Of a DNA stretch of 64,000 bases, positions 8,634-17,025 are shown one piece after another. A program made the translations under genes and the position numbers. How positions within the stretch are numbered: the stretch's first letter is position 1; every line of letters starts with the position of its first letter. The stretch spans positions 496,001 through 560,000 of the forward strand of contig NZ_JAKVTV010000001.1 of NCBI RefSeq assembly GCF_022489035.1, given 5' to 3'. The notes under the pieces were generated by a model that worked only from the letters and a program-made list of their open reading frames with translations, was not told the origin of the DNA and did no database searches. Source of the DNA: Christiangramia lutea (GTDB taxonomy: Bacteria; Bacteroidota; Bacteroidia; Flavobacteriales; Flavobacteriaceae).

Positions 8634-9224
8634 CTATGCTTCTATCCTGGTGATTTTCGAATCTTTAAGCTGGTACTTTTGTTTTGTTTCGGGACAAATT
8701 GCAAAGCCTTTTTCATCAAATTCAAGCCTATGGCCGTATTCGCTTACCCATCCGATTTGTTTTGCAGGGTTACCTACTACTAGCGCGTAGGCTGGAACTG
8801 CTTTAGTAATTACAGCCCCTGCACCAATAAACGCGTATTCTCCAATCTCATTCCCACAAACTATAGTGGCATTTGCACCAATGGAAGCGCCTTTTCTAAC
8901 GATAGTTTTAGCGTATTCGGCCTTGCGATTTACAGCGCTTCTGGGGTTTATTACATTAGTAAAAACCATAGAGGGTCCAAGGAACACATCATCTTCACAA
9001 ATAACCCCGGTGTAAATGGATACATTATTCTGCACCTTAACATTAGTACCAAGAACTACTTCTGGCGAGACCACAACATTCTGACCAATATTACATCGAG
9101 CGCCGATTTTACAATTAGGCATAATGTGAGAGAAATGCCAGATCTTCACACCTTTCCCTATGGTACAACCTTCGTCAATTACTGTCGAAGAATGGGCAAA
9201 ATAATTTTCCATTTGATCTTTCAT
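8634..9224 (-). CDS. wbpD: WbpD/WlbB-like UDP-2-acetamido-3-amino-glucuronate N-acetyltransferase
   Basis: A 196-aa left-handed beta-helix acyltransferase. It has hexapeptide turns throughout, and the IWHFSHI segment (residues 28-34) near the start is characteristic of WbpD/WlbB. An NPRSAVNRKAEYAKTIVRKG loop holds the active-site region, and VVGNPAKQIGWVSEYG closes the coil. It transfers acetyl from acetyl-CoA to the 3-amino group of UDP-GlcNAc3NA. Start choices are the ATG at 9224 or the ATG at 9212 (MENYFAHS); the shorter form matches the family start better. It is the first gene after the 423-bp leader that carries a promoter. Confidence 0.87.
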   Translation of the reverse strand: MKDQMENYFAHSSTVIDEGCTIGKGVKIWHFSHIMPNCKIGARCNIGQNVVVSPEVVLGTNVKVQNNVSIYTGVICEDDVFLGPSMVFTNVINPRSAVNRKAEYAKTIVRKGASIGANATIVCGNEIGEYAFIGAGAVITKAVPAYALVVGNPAKQIGWVSEYGHRLEFDEKGFAICPETKQKYQLKDSKITRIEA

Positions 9225-9267
9225 TATTTTTCTGAATTTTGGGAATAAAACAGGGCTTCGCCGCCGT

Positions 9268-9286
9268 GAGTCACATATGGTAACTC
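9268..9286 (-). other. Leader hairpin upstream of wbpD
   Basis: Read on the minus strand, GAGTTAC and GTGACTC pair (7 bp including one T-G wobble) around a 5-base CATAT loop. Just downstream, a short GGC-GAA-GCC stem is followed by CTGTTTTATT, a weak terminator-like run. The pair sits in the leader RNA of the polysaccharide operon, where NusG-like UpxY proteins act in Bacteroides. A regulatory role is inference. Confidence 0.35.
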
Positions 9287-9388
9287 TCGTAAAAATTTTT
9301 GATAAAACCTGAGTGGATAATCCTAATCAAGGGCATGAATAGGATAAATGATAAGTAGGGTTAAGTTCAGGTTGTTTCTTTCAGCCGG

Positions 9389-9420
9389 CAAAGTTAATCT
9401 GAAATTTAAGTTAACACCAA
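9389..9420 (-). promoter_or_regulatory. Promoter of the wbpD-wbpB-wzx-wzy operon
   Basis: On the minus strand TTG (9420-9418) is followed after 21 nt by TAACTTTG (9396-9389), matching the Bacteroidota consensus TTG-N19-21-TAnnTTTG. Transcription would start near 9383, giving a leader of about 160 nt before wbpD. Confidence 0.6.
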
Positions 9421-9647
9421 ACAGCAGATGTTAAAATTTTAACTTAAAATTCAAACTATTTAGCGAAAGTGTTTCGCTTGGCTAAAATCATTGAAGAATA
9501 CTCACCAAATTAAGCTAATAACTGTGTTTTTTAAGTTAATTAAAACCTAACAAAATAACTTAACTCTCTAGCGTACAAATAGAAAGAAATAAAGAGCCAT
9601 ATGCCCTGAGGATTTAAAAAAAATGAAAAATTACCTGCTTGAGCAGC

Positions 9648-10670
9648 CTATTTAAAATTAGTTAAATACCATTTCAGAGTTTTTTCAATTCCGGTTTCAA
9701 AATCTTCTTCCGGCTTCCAGCCCAGTTCAGTTTTTATTTTGGAGGCATCTATGGCATACCTTCGGTCGTGTCCTGGTCGGTCTTTTACGAATTCTATTTG
9801 TTCCTTATAGCTACCGGAAGTTTTAGGTTTTTTCGCATCCAGGTGTTCACAGATAATGTTAGCAATACCAATATTATTCTTTTCGCCATCCCCACCAACA
9901 TTATATACTTCACCGGACAGTCCCTTTTTAAAGGCCAGGTTGATCGCACGGCAATGATCCTGAACAAACAACCAGTCTCTTACGTTTTTACCATCCCCAT
10001 AAATGGGAATTTTTTCTCCACTTAATGCTTTCCTGATTATGGTAGGGATCAGTTTCTCGTCATGCTGTTTAGGCCCGTAATTATTGGAACAATTAGTAAT
10101 GAGCGTATCTAAGCCATATGTATGATGATAACTTCTCACCAACATGTCTGCACTGGCTTTACTTGCAGAGTAAGGCGAATTCGGCGCATATGGGGTAGTT
10201 TCCGTAAAAAGCCCTGTCTCCCCCAGGCTACCATATACCTCATCGGTAGAGATCTGGTGAAAACGACTACCTTCAAATTCCTTTTTATACCTAAAAGGTT
10301 CTTCCATCCAGGACTTATAGGCGATATCAAGAAGATTGAAAGTCCCGTTCACATTAGTTCTAATGAAAACCTCAGGATCGTGAATAGAGTTATCTACATG
10401 AGATTCGGCTGCAAAGTTGATCACTGCATTTATCTTAAAATCCTTGAAAATCTTTGAAACAAGATCTCGATTACAAATATCACCTTTAATAAAAGTATAC
10501 TTCGGGTGCTCTTCTACAACTCTAAGGTTTTCAAGATTCCCTGCATAAGTAAGAAGATCAAGGTTAATAATCCTGGAATCAGGATATATAGCCAGATAAT
10601 ATTCGATAAAGTTGGAGCCTATAAATCCAGCTCCTCCGGTAACAAGAATAATCTCTTCTTTCTCCTTCAT
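9648..10670 (-). CDS. rfbB: dTDP-glucose 4,6-dehydratase
   Basis: This 340-aa extended SDR enzyme has the NAD motif GGAGFIGSN (residues 12-20), the dehydratase triad context STDEVYG (141-147), and YSASK (167-171) with the catalytic Tyr and Lys. It converts dTDP-glucose to dTDP-4-keto-6-deoxyglucose, the branch point to rhamnose and to 6-deoxy amino sugars. Its start overlaps the rfbA stop by 4 bp. rmlC and rmlD are not in the window, so the final deoxysugar is not determined; those genes may lie further along the locus or elsewhere. Confidence 0.95.
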   Translation of the reverse strand: MKEKEEIILVTGGAGFIGSNFIEYYLAIYPDSRIINLDLLTYAGNLENLRVVEEHPKYTFIKGDICNRDLVSKIFKDFKINAVINFAAESHVDNSIHDPEVFIRTNVNGTFNLLDIAYKSWMEEPFRYKKEFEGSRFHQISTDEVYGSLGETGLFTETTPYAPNSPYSASKASADMLVRSYHHTYGLDTLITNCSNNYGPKQHDEKLIPTIIRKALSGEKIPIYGDGKNVRDWLFVQDHCRAINLAFKKGLSGEVYNVGGDGEKNNIGIANIICEHLDAKKPKTSGSYKEQIEFVKDRPGHDRRYAIDASKIKTELGWKPEEDFETGIEKTLKWYLTNFK

Positions 10671-11542
10671 TTTACCACCTTATTTATTAGATATTGGCCA
10701 TAAGAGCTTTTTTTCAAAGGCTCTGCAAGTTTCAATAAATCTTCTTTTGAAATATACCCCATGTTATATGCGATTTCTTCAAGACATGCCACCTTTAAAC
10801 CCTGTCTTTTTTCAATTGTATGTACAAAATTGGAAGCTTCCAGCATAGATTCATGGGTGCCTGTATCCAGCCAGGCATATCCCCTGCTCAGAATTTCCAT
10901 TTTCAATTTTAATTTTTTCAAATAAGCATCGATCACCGAAGTTATTTCCAATTCCCCTCGCTCACTCGGCTTGACTTTTTTCGCAATTTCCACTACTGAA
11001 GATGGAAAAAAATAAAGTCCCACAATCGCAAAATTATTCTTTGGTTTTTCCGGCTTCTCTTCAATACTTAAGACATTGCCGAAATTATCAAATTCGGCTA
11101 CACCATACCTTTCAGGCTCATTAACATAATATCCAAAAATTGATGCTTTTCCTTCTTCCTGAACATTTTTAACGGAATTCTTTAGCAGACCTGTAAAACC
11201 ATGACCATAAAAAATATTATCACCAAGCACCAGGGCTACATCATCATCGCCTATAAAATCAGCTCCAATGATAAAAGCCTGCGCAAGTCCTTCTGGTTTT
11301 TCCTGAATGGCATAATTGAATTGCATCCCTAAATCTGAACCATCCCCTAGCAACTTTTCAAAATTGGAAAGGTCATTGGGAGTTGAAATGATCAAGATCT
11401 CCCTGATCCCAGCCAGCATCAATACCGACAAAGGATAATAGATCATGGGTTTATCATAGATACTCAGCAACTGTTTGGAAACCCCCTTGGTAATAGGATA
11501 TAACCTGGTGCCCGAACCTCCGGCAAGAATAATTCCTTTCAT
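10667..11542 (-). CDS. rfbA: Glucose-1-phosphate thymidylyltransferase
   Basis: A 291-aa nucleotidyltransferase with GGSGTRLYP (residues 8-16), [17 protein letters not shown], the metal-binding LGDNIFYG and the [10 protein letters not shown] segment of RmlA. It makes dTDP-glucose from glucose-1-phosphate and dTTP and feeds RfbB, whose gene overlaps it by 4 bp. Its length and the short C-terminal dimer segment are normal for RmlA. It follows the UpxY-like gene by 37 bp on the same strand, so the three are probably cotranscribed. Confidence 0.95.
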   Translation of the reverse strand: MKGIILAGGSGTRLYPITKGVSKQLLSIYDKPMIYYPLSVLMLAGIREILIISTPNDLSNFEKLLGDGSDLGMQFNYAIQEKPEGLAQAFIIGADFIGDDDVALVLGDNIFYGHGFTGLLKNSVKNVQEEGKASIFGYYVNEPERYGVAEFDNFGNVLSIEEKPEKPKNNFAIVGLYFFPSSVVEIAKKVKPSERGELEITSVIDAYLKKLKLKMEILSRGYAWLDTGTHESMLEASNFVHTIEKRQGLKVACLEEIAYNMGYISKEDLLKLAEPLKKSSYGQYLINKVVK

Positions 11543-11579
11543 GAGCTAAAAGTAAGAAATAAAATAGTGAAGAAACAAC

Positions 11580-12053
11580 CTACAATACATCCTGAATCCG
11601 GGCCGTTAAGGTCCAGCCAATATCAGGGAAGATCAGTTTAAGTTTTTTATTCCCAACCTCCTTAATGATCGCCTCCTTTTTAGTAAAACGTCCTGCTTTA
11701 ATTTCCACTTTATCCCCGGCGTTCAAATCCCGTACTTCAAAGCCATCAAGCTTATCATTGTTCATCCAGGATCGTATCGCCTCAATTTCCTCATTTTTAG
11801 CTACTGCAGGTTCACCCAACCAGTTCAAAAATCCAAGCACTCCCGGAGCTTCGAAAACCTTATTCCTGTTTTTATCGTCTAGATTTGCAAATAAATAGGT
11901 TCTAAATAACGGAGTAGAAATCTTCCTCTTACGATCGCTCCATTGTCTTAGCTCGGTTATAACTGGACAATACACCTTTAATCCAATATTTTCTAGAATT
12001 TTAGCCGATTTGATCTCGTGCTGAGGTTTTGTACGAATTACATACCAGGGCAT
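11580..12053 (-). CDS. NusG-family transcription antiterminator (UpxY/RfaH-like) of the polysaccharide locus
   Basis: This 157-aa protein starts MPWYVIRTKPQHEIKSA, the NGN domain opening (W-Y-V-x-x-T-x-P/x-x-x-E-x-x-x-x). It has LFRTYLFANL and PGVLGFLNWLG, and ends with a KOW-type domain (AGDKVEIKAGRFTKKEAIIKEV, about residues 108-130). It is a NusG paralogue rather than housekeeping NusG: it is short and stands at the head of a capsule-type cluster, as UpxY genes do in Bacteroides. It would bind RNA polymerase and help it read through the long operon. Its own promoter is not clear: a TAATTTTG box at 12185-12178 lacks a well-placed TTG. Confidence 0.85.
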   Translation of the reverse strand: MPWYVIRTKPQHEIKSAKILENIGLKVYCPVITELRQWSDRKRKISTPLFRTYLFANLDDKNRNKVFEAPGVLGFLNWLGEPAVAKNEEIEAIRSWMNNDKLDGFEVRDLNAGDKVEIKAGRFTKKEAIIKEVGNKKLKLIFPDIGWTLTARIQDVL

Positions 12054-12272
12054 ATACTGTTTTTAATTGTACTACAAAGAAACAAAATCTTAATACAAAT
12101 GTTAAGGGGAAAAACAACCTCTTATACTATGAATATTTAATTAATTATTGTTAGTTAAATAAGATCATTTCAATTTTCAAAATTACTATAGGGCAGGAAA
12201 TTTAGAATAAGAAAAGGGTAGTTTATAAAAGCGGCAAGGCTAGATGAATTTTTCTAAACTAAATCTATAAAT

Positions 12273-12305
12273 AAAAAAAGCCCAAATCTTTCGATTTGGG
12301 TTTTT
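12273..12305 (-). terminator. Rho-independent terminator after tRNA-Gln
   Basis: CCCAAATC and GATTTGGG pair perfectly around GAAA (12281-12300), followed on the minus strand by CTTTTTTT. The plus-strand side has only a short T run, so it mainly serves the tRNA transcript. Confidence 0.85.
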
Positions 12306-12306
12306 G

Positions 12307-12379
12307 TTGGCCTACTAGGGCTCGAACCTAGACTCTTCTGGACCAAAACCAGACGTGTTGCCAGTTACACCATAGGCCA
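12307..12379 (-). tRNA. tRNA-Gln (anticodon TTG)
   Basis: A 73-nt cloverleaf is readable. The acceptor TGGCCTA pairs with TAGGCCA, with discriminator A. The anticodon arm is TCTGG-TTTTGGT-CCAGA with TTG at positions 34-36. The T arm carries GGTTCGAGCC. The 3' CCA is not encoded (the genome continues CAAAA), so it must be added after transcription. A promoter lies just upstream and a terminator lies directly downstream, so this is a single-gene unit. Confidence 0.95.
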
Positions 12380-12396
12380 ATGCTTAAATGCGGATG

Positions 12397-12426
12397 CAAA
12401 TTTAAAACAATCTTTAATCTACACAA
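12397..12426 (-). promoter_or_regulatory. Promoter of tRNA-Gln
   Basis: On the minus strand TTG (12426-12424) is followed after 19 nt by TAAATTTG (12404-12397), a full match to the Bacteroidota consensus. It lies about 18 bp from the mature tRNA 5' end. Confidence 0.7.
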
Positions 12427-12591
12427 ACTTTTTACTGAAATTTTCCTGAAAAAATTTTCCTTTGTTCACCCCGATCCGTCTCCATCTTCATTTTCAGTTA
12501 TTTCCAAAATAAAAGCATTTATCTGTCGTTTGTAAAGCATTCAGCATTTTATTATTAAATTCGCCACTTTAGTACAACTACGCTAATATTT

Positions 12592-15500
12592 ATGACAGAT
12601 CTTAACTTTGGCAAGTGGAACAAAATCCTCGGATGGCTGGTTTTTGTTATTGCTCTAATTACTTACACGCTAACTCTGGAACCTACGGCAAGTTTTTGGG
12701 ATGCCGGTGAATATATTGCCACTTCGGCGAACCTTGAAGTGGGGCACCCACCAGGAGCTCCCTTTTATCAAATGATGGGAGCCTTTTTCTCAACCTTTGC
12801 TCCAGATGAAAGCCAGGTTGCCCTGATGGTGAATTTCATGTCTGGATTTGCCAGTGCTGTAGCGATCATGTTCATGTTCTGGTCTATTAGCATGCTGGTA
12901 TTAAAAGTTGCCGGACCTGTCTCGAAACTTACCAATGGCAAAAAAATGGCCGTTCTGGGAAGTGCCCTGGTAGGCTCCTTGGCCTTCGCCTTTACCGATA
13001 GTTTCTGGTTTAATGCCGTGGAAGCGGAAGTTTATGCAATGGCCGCCTGCTTTATGTCGGTGATGTTTTATTTAGGACTTAAATGGGAACGTGACATGTT
13101 CACCCCACGTGGCAACCGCTGGATCATTTTGATCTCGTTGGTTATAGGACTTTCCTTCGGGGTTCACTTTATGGGACTACTTACCCTTCCGGCAATTGGG
13201 TTCCTATATTTCTTTAAGAATTATAAAAAGGTTACCGTAAAGAATTTTATCATCGCTAATATTGTGGTTGTAGCGGTACTAATGTTCATTTTTAAACTGC
13301 TTCTACCTTATACACTTACTTTTTTCTCGGCTTCTGAACTATTCTTCACCAACAGCCTGGGAATGCCTTTCAATACAGGAACCATTATCGCGTTGCTCGT
13401 AATAATTGCTGCCTTCTATTTCGGGATAAATTATACCAGGAAGAAAAATCTTTATAAATACAACACCCTTTTACTTTGTATTCTTTTTGTTTTAATAGGA
13501 TTCTCAAGCTGGGTGATGCTCCCAATTAGAAGTAATGCCCCTACAGTGATCAACGAGAACAGTCCTGATAACGCTCGTGAACTTTTAGCATACTATAACC
13601 GTGAACAATACGGCGAAACTCATCTTTTTTATGGACCACAATGGTCTGAAATGTATTCAGGGCTGGATGCTGAAAACCCATATGAAGATGCCAAACCTAA
13701 ATATGAAAAGGACGAAGAACTGGGTAAATATGTGATCGTTAACGATTATAAAAATGCCAAGCAGAATCTGGACGACGATCATAAAGCCATACTTCCGAGA
13801 ATGTGGAGTACCGAGCATGCTGTAAATTACATGGAGTTTACTGGTCCCCTGGATTTCAAGATCAAACCTGAATACCAGGGAGAGGAAAGATTACAACAGG
13901 CCGTGAATGAGTTCAGGAACCAGTTCTCCAGAGGAGAAAGGGATATGGAAGATTACCATAGTTTCCTGCAGCAGTTCAGCGAATATATAATCGTTGAAAA
14001 ACCGAGTTTTGCTTCTAATATTGGCTACCTCTTAGAGTACCAGATAGGCTATATGTACTGGAGGTATTTTATGTGGAACTTCACCGGTAGACAGGATGAT
14101 ATTCAGGGTAAATACACCGATCTTCATGGAAACTGGATAAGCGGAATTGATTTTATAGATGAGATGCATATTGGCAGCCAGGACGAATTGCCTTCTGACG
14201 CTAAAAATAATAAGGCCAGGAATACTTATTTCTTCCTGCCATTCATTCTTGGATTAATTGGACTTGTCTTCCATTTAAAAAGGGACAAGAAGAATTTCTG
14301 GGTTTTGATGGTATTTTTCCTGTTTACTGGAATTGCTTTAAAAATATACCTGAATGAACGCCCATTCGAACCACGGGAAAGAGATTACGCCCTTGTAGGC
14401 TCATTCTATGTTTTTGCCATCTGGATTGGATTCGGTGTTTATGCTCTTTTTGATAAACTTCGAGCAGCTATAAGTCCGAAGATCGCAGCTCCTGTTGTGA
14501 TCGCGGCTAGTTTACTTTGCGTTCCTGTTCTTCTGGCTTCTGAAAACTGGGATGATCATGACCGTTCTGGAAGAGACACTGCTTTAACCATGGCTAAAAT
14601 GTACCTGGATTCGGTAGATGAAAATGCTATTCTCTTCACTATTGGTGATAATGACACCTTTGCTCTCTGGTACGTACAACAAGTTGAGAAGTACCGAACC
14701 GATGTAAGGATAGTGAACACAAGCTTATTGGCAACAGACTGGTATATAGACCAGATGAAACGCAAGGCATTCGAAAGTGATGCCTTACCATCTCAGCTGG
14801 AAAATGAGTTCTATAATGGTAAAAATGATGCTATTTTCTTAAGAGAAGTTACCCAGGATACAATTCCTATAAGCACCTGGATGAATTATGTTGAAAATGA
14901 CGATCCTCGTACTCAGGCAGAATTACAGAGCGGAACTTTCATCAATACCTTCCCTTCTCGATATGTTCGAATTCCGGTGAATAAGCAAACCGTTCTTGAA
15001 AACAATATCGTGGATGAATCTGAAGCTGATGAGATCGTAGATCATATCGATATTGCGATTGGCGACCAGGTTCTCTATAAGAATAGAATACTTATGCTGG
15101 ATATCCTGGCGAATAACAACTGGGAGAGACCTATCTACTTCACCGGTGGAAGTTTTGGTGATGACGATTATCTGTGGATGAAGGATTACCTTCAGCTGGA
15201 AGGTGTCACCTACAAATTAGTACCGATTCGCACACCTCTTAATCCTAGAAATCCATTCGATATGGGTAGGGTGAATACTGAAAAGATGTACAACATCGTG
15301 AAGAACTGGGATTGGGGTAATATGGGATCTGACGATATCTACCACGATCCGGAGACCCGAAAAAATTCAATTACCTACAGAAGCAACCTGGCCAGGCTTA
15401 CTGAAAACCTCCTGAATGAAGGTGATACCATTCATGCCAGAGAGATCCTGGATCTTGGGATGAAACATATGCCAGTTGAGCATTTTGAATATTACACTTT

Positions 15501-15903
15501 ACTGGAACCTTTCATTACAGGTTATTATGAAGTTAACCAGCCTCAAAAAGCACGTGAGATCTGGGAAAAAGTTGCCTCAAAATATCAGGAGAACCTAAAA
15601 TTCTACAGCAATTGGGAGGTTGACCGACAGTACAGATATGCCGATGACATCATTACAGATATGGAACGTTATCGTGGCCTGGTTGATATGATGATGGCTT
15701 ACGGAGACCGTGAAACAGCAAGAAAAAAAGCTGAAGAATTCAACCAGTACCTGAAATTGTTCAGGCATTTTTACAGAGAAGATGAAGAAATGGATGCCGA
15801 TGTCATGTCTCCTGAAGAGGAGATCATGGAGGCTCTGGATGGGGCAACCCCGGTTGAAACTAATCTGGACTCTACTGCTTTAGATTCAGTAGAGGAAGAA
15901 TAA
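12592..15903 (+). CDS. GT117/DUF2723 family membrane glycosyltransferase
   Basis: This 1103-aa protein belongs to the DUF2723 family (GT117), relatives of the TMEM260 protein O-mannosyltransferases. The GT-C signature is at the N-terminus: FWDAGEYI (residues 35-42, with Asp37 and Glu40 as likely catalytic/metal residues), then GHPPGAP (51-57). About ten or more membrane helices follow, a long soluble insert sits between helix sets, and a NDTFALWYVQ motif lies near residue 685. The last 180 or so residues form a helical, TPR-like soluble domain ending in an acidic tail. It probably transfers a lipid-linked sugar to proteins on the periplasmic side; that is inference from the family. It is a single-gene unit closed by a hairpin terminator. 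Confidence 0.85.
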   Translation: MTDLNFGKWNKILGWLVFVIALITYTLTLEPTASFWDAGEYIATSANLEVGHPPGAPFYQMMGAFFSTFAPDESQVALMVNFMSGFASAVAIMFMFWSISMLVLKVAGPVSKLTNGKKMAVLGSALVGSLAFAFTDSFWFNAVEAEVYAMAACFMSVMFYLGLKWERDMFTPRGNRWIILISLVIGLSFGVHFMGLLTLPAIGFLYFFKNYKKVTVKNFIIANIVVVAVLMFIFKLLLPYTLTFFSASELFFTNSLGMPFNTGTIIALLVIIAAFYFGINYTRKKNLYKYNTLLLCILFVLIGFSSWVMLPIRSNAPTVINENSPDNARELLAYYNREQYGETHLFYGPQWSEMYSGLDAENPYEDAKPKYEKDEELGKYVIVNDYKNAKQNLDDDHKAILPRMWSTEHAVNYMEFTGPLDFKIKPEYQGEERLQQAVNEFRNQFSRGERDMEDYHSFLQQFSEYIIVEKPSFASNIGYLLEYQIGYMYWRYFMWNFTGRQDDIQGKYTDLHGNWISGIDFIDEMHIGSQDELPSDAKNNKARNTYFFLPFILGLIGLVFHLKRDKKNFWVLMVFFLFTGIALKIYLNERPFEPRERDYALVGSFYVFAIWIGFGVYALFDKLRAAISPKIAAPVVIAASLLCVPVLLASENWDDHDRSGRDTALTMAKMYLDSVDENAILFTIGDNDTFALWYVQQVEKYRTDVRIVNTSLLATDWYIDQMKRKAFESDALPSQLENEFYNGKNDAIFLREVTQDTIPISTWMNYVENDDPRTQAELQSGTFINTFPSRYVRIPVNKQTVLENNIVDESEADEIVDHIDIAIGDQVLYKNRILMLDILANNNWERPIYFTGGSFGDDDYLWMKDYLQLEGVTYKLVPIRTPLNPRNPFDMGRVNTEKMYNIVKNWDWGNMGSDDIYHDPETRKNSITYRSNLARLTENLLNEGDTIHAREILDLGMKHMPVEHFEYYTLLEPFITGYYEVNQPQKAREIWEKVASKYQENLKFYSNWEVDRQYRYADDIITDMERYRGLVDMMMAYGDRETARKKAEEFNQYLKLFRHFYREDEEMDADVMSPEEEIMEALDGATPVETNLDSTALDSVEEE

Positions 15904-15922
15904 CTGAAAATCAATTGATTAT

Positions 15923-15965
15923 AAAAGTCGGTTTACTATCTTTAGGTGAACCGACTTTTTTATTT
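15923..15965 (+). terminator. Rho-independent terminator after the GT117 gene
   Basis: AAAAGTCGGTT (15923-15933) pairs with AACCGACTTTT (15949-15959) across a 15-nt loop and continues into a T run. It overlaps the region upstream of the deacetylase ATG, which argues against any deacetylase start before 15993. Confidence 0.85.
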
Positions 15966-15992
15966 ATTAAATTCTCGCAATTCAATTCAGAC

Positions 15993-16670
15993 ATGAAGTA
16001 TATCCGGGCGAAATATCCTCTCATCCTTAAAATGCTTTATCCGGGAAGGATCTCTAAGGTAAAACATACAAATGCCATTTATCTTACTTTCGATGACGGG
16101 CCCATTCCAGAAGTCACTCCCTGGGTCCTGGATACTCTTGCTAAATATGATGCTAAAGCAACCTTCTTTTGCATTGGTGAGAATGTGAAAAACCATCCGG
16201 AAATTTTTCAAAGGATACAGGAAGAAGACCATTGTATTGGCAATCATACCTATAATCATTTTAATGGCTGGAAAACCCCCACTTCAACCTACATCGAAAA
16301 TACTTTTCTGGCTGAAGAAACCATGAAAGATCATACCTCCAATCCCGACTCTGAAGACAACCAAAAGGATAAGCCCTCTTTTAGATTTTTCCGCCCTCCA
16401 TACGGGAAAATAAAAAATTCACAGGCGAAAGCGTTAAAAAAGCAGGGATATGAGATCGTTATTTGGGATGTGATTAGTGGAGATTATAACCCGGAATTTT
16501 CAGCAGAAAGCTGTTTTAAGAATGTAATTGATAATACGGTTCCTGGAAGCACCATAGTTCTCCATGACAGTATTAAAGCAATGAAGAACCTGAAGATCAT
16601 TCTTCCGCAGATCTTAGAACATTATAAAGAAAAGGGGTTCGAGTTCAGGAGTCTTAAAGATGCTCTTTAA
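15993..16670 (+). CDS. Polysaccharide deacetylase family protein (NodB homology domain)
   Basis: The ATG at 15993 gives 225 aa. An in-frame TTG at 15915 is rejected because the reading frame from it would cross the GT117 terminator. All five NodB motifs are present: TFDDGP (32-37), HTYNH (85-89), RPPYG (134-138), DVISGDY (159-165) and VLHDS (189-193). The Asp and two His residues that bind metal are intact, so the enzyme should be active as a metal-dependent N-deacetylase on an amino sugar or peptidoglycan-type polymer. I see no convincing signal peptide, only a basic start (MKYIRAKYPLILKMLYPG), so its location is uncertain. It overlaps the convergent thioredoxin-like gene by 17 bp. Confidence 0.88.
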   Translation: MKYIRAKYPLILKMLYPGRISKVKHTNAIYLTFDDGPIPEVTPWVLDTLAKYDAKATFFCIGENVKNHPEIFQRIQEEDHCIGNHTYNHFNGWKTPTSTYIENTFLAEETMKDHTSNPDSEDNQKDKPSFRFFRPPYGKIKNSQAKALKKQGYEIVIWDVISGDYNPEFSAESCFKNVIDNTVPGSTIVLHDSIKAMKNLKIILPQILEHYKEKGFEFRSLKDAL

Positions 16671-16950
16671 GCAGACCTATAAGAGTATTGGCGTCCTGCT
16701 CACCACTGTGCCTCCATTTCATTTCCCCGGATTTGTAGATCATTAGGGTTGGAAGACCTTTAACTCGGAGCGCTTCAGCCAACTGGGAATTCTTATCCAC
16801 ATCAATTTTAATAACTTTCGCCTTGTCACCCAAAGCCGCAGCAACATCCCTCAACACTGGATGCATGGCTACCGAGGCTTCGTTCCATTCAGTATAAAAA
16901 TCCAAAAGAACGGGTATATTTAAGTCTACTAATTCACCAAATTTTGACAT
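16654..16950 (-). CDS. Thioredoxin-fold protein lacking the CxxC motif
   Basis: This 98-aa protein follows the thioredoxin fold order: PVLLDFYTEW (strand before the active site), VIKIDVDKNSQLAEALRVKGLPTLMIY with the cis-proline at residue 67, and a C-terminal helix. The active site, normally WCGPC, reads WNEAS (22-26) and there is no cysteine anywhere in the protein. It cannot do dithiol redox chemistry. A binding, chaperone or scaffold role is possible. The start ATG at 16950 is clear and a TATATTTG box lies at 17011-17004. It converges on the deacetylase gene with a 17-bp overlap. Confidence 0.8.
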   Translation of the reverse strand: MSKFGELVDLNIPVLLDFYTEWNEASVAMHPVLRDVAAALGDKAKVIKIDVDKNSQLAEALRVKGLPTLMIYKSGEMKWRHSGEQDANTLIGLLKEHL

Positions 16951-17025
16951 AATTCAGGATTTAATTTTAGCTTATGGTTTTCACCACTTATGCCGGTGTT
17001 AATCAAATATAGGAAATTCTTGTAA

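Larger units (their letters stand above)
9225..9647. other. Intergenic leader region of the wbp/wzx/wzy operon
   Basis: This 423-bp gap separates rfbB from wbpD and has no credible gene; the longest reading frames on the minus strand are about 20 codons. It holds a good minus-strand promoter (9389-9420) about 160 bp before wbpD and a hairpin (9268-9286) inside the resulting leader. The stretch is AT-rich. I see no transposon ends and no second RNA gene. Confidence 0.6.

Noticed and set aside
9271-9334. About 21-codon frame in the wbpD leader
   Set aside because: No supporting signal; the composition is not convincing as a leader peptide.
15915-15992. TTG start upstream of the deacetylase, adding 26 residues
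   Set aside because: The frame would run through the GT117 terminator hairpin and the added residues are not NodB-like. The ATG at 15993 is used.
16636-16660. GGGTTCGAGTTC resembling a tRNA T-loop
   Set aside because: No acceptor or anticodon stems around it; it lies inside the deacetylase gene.
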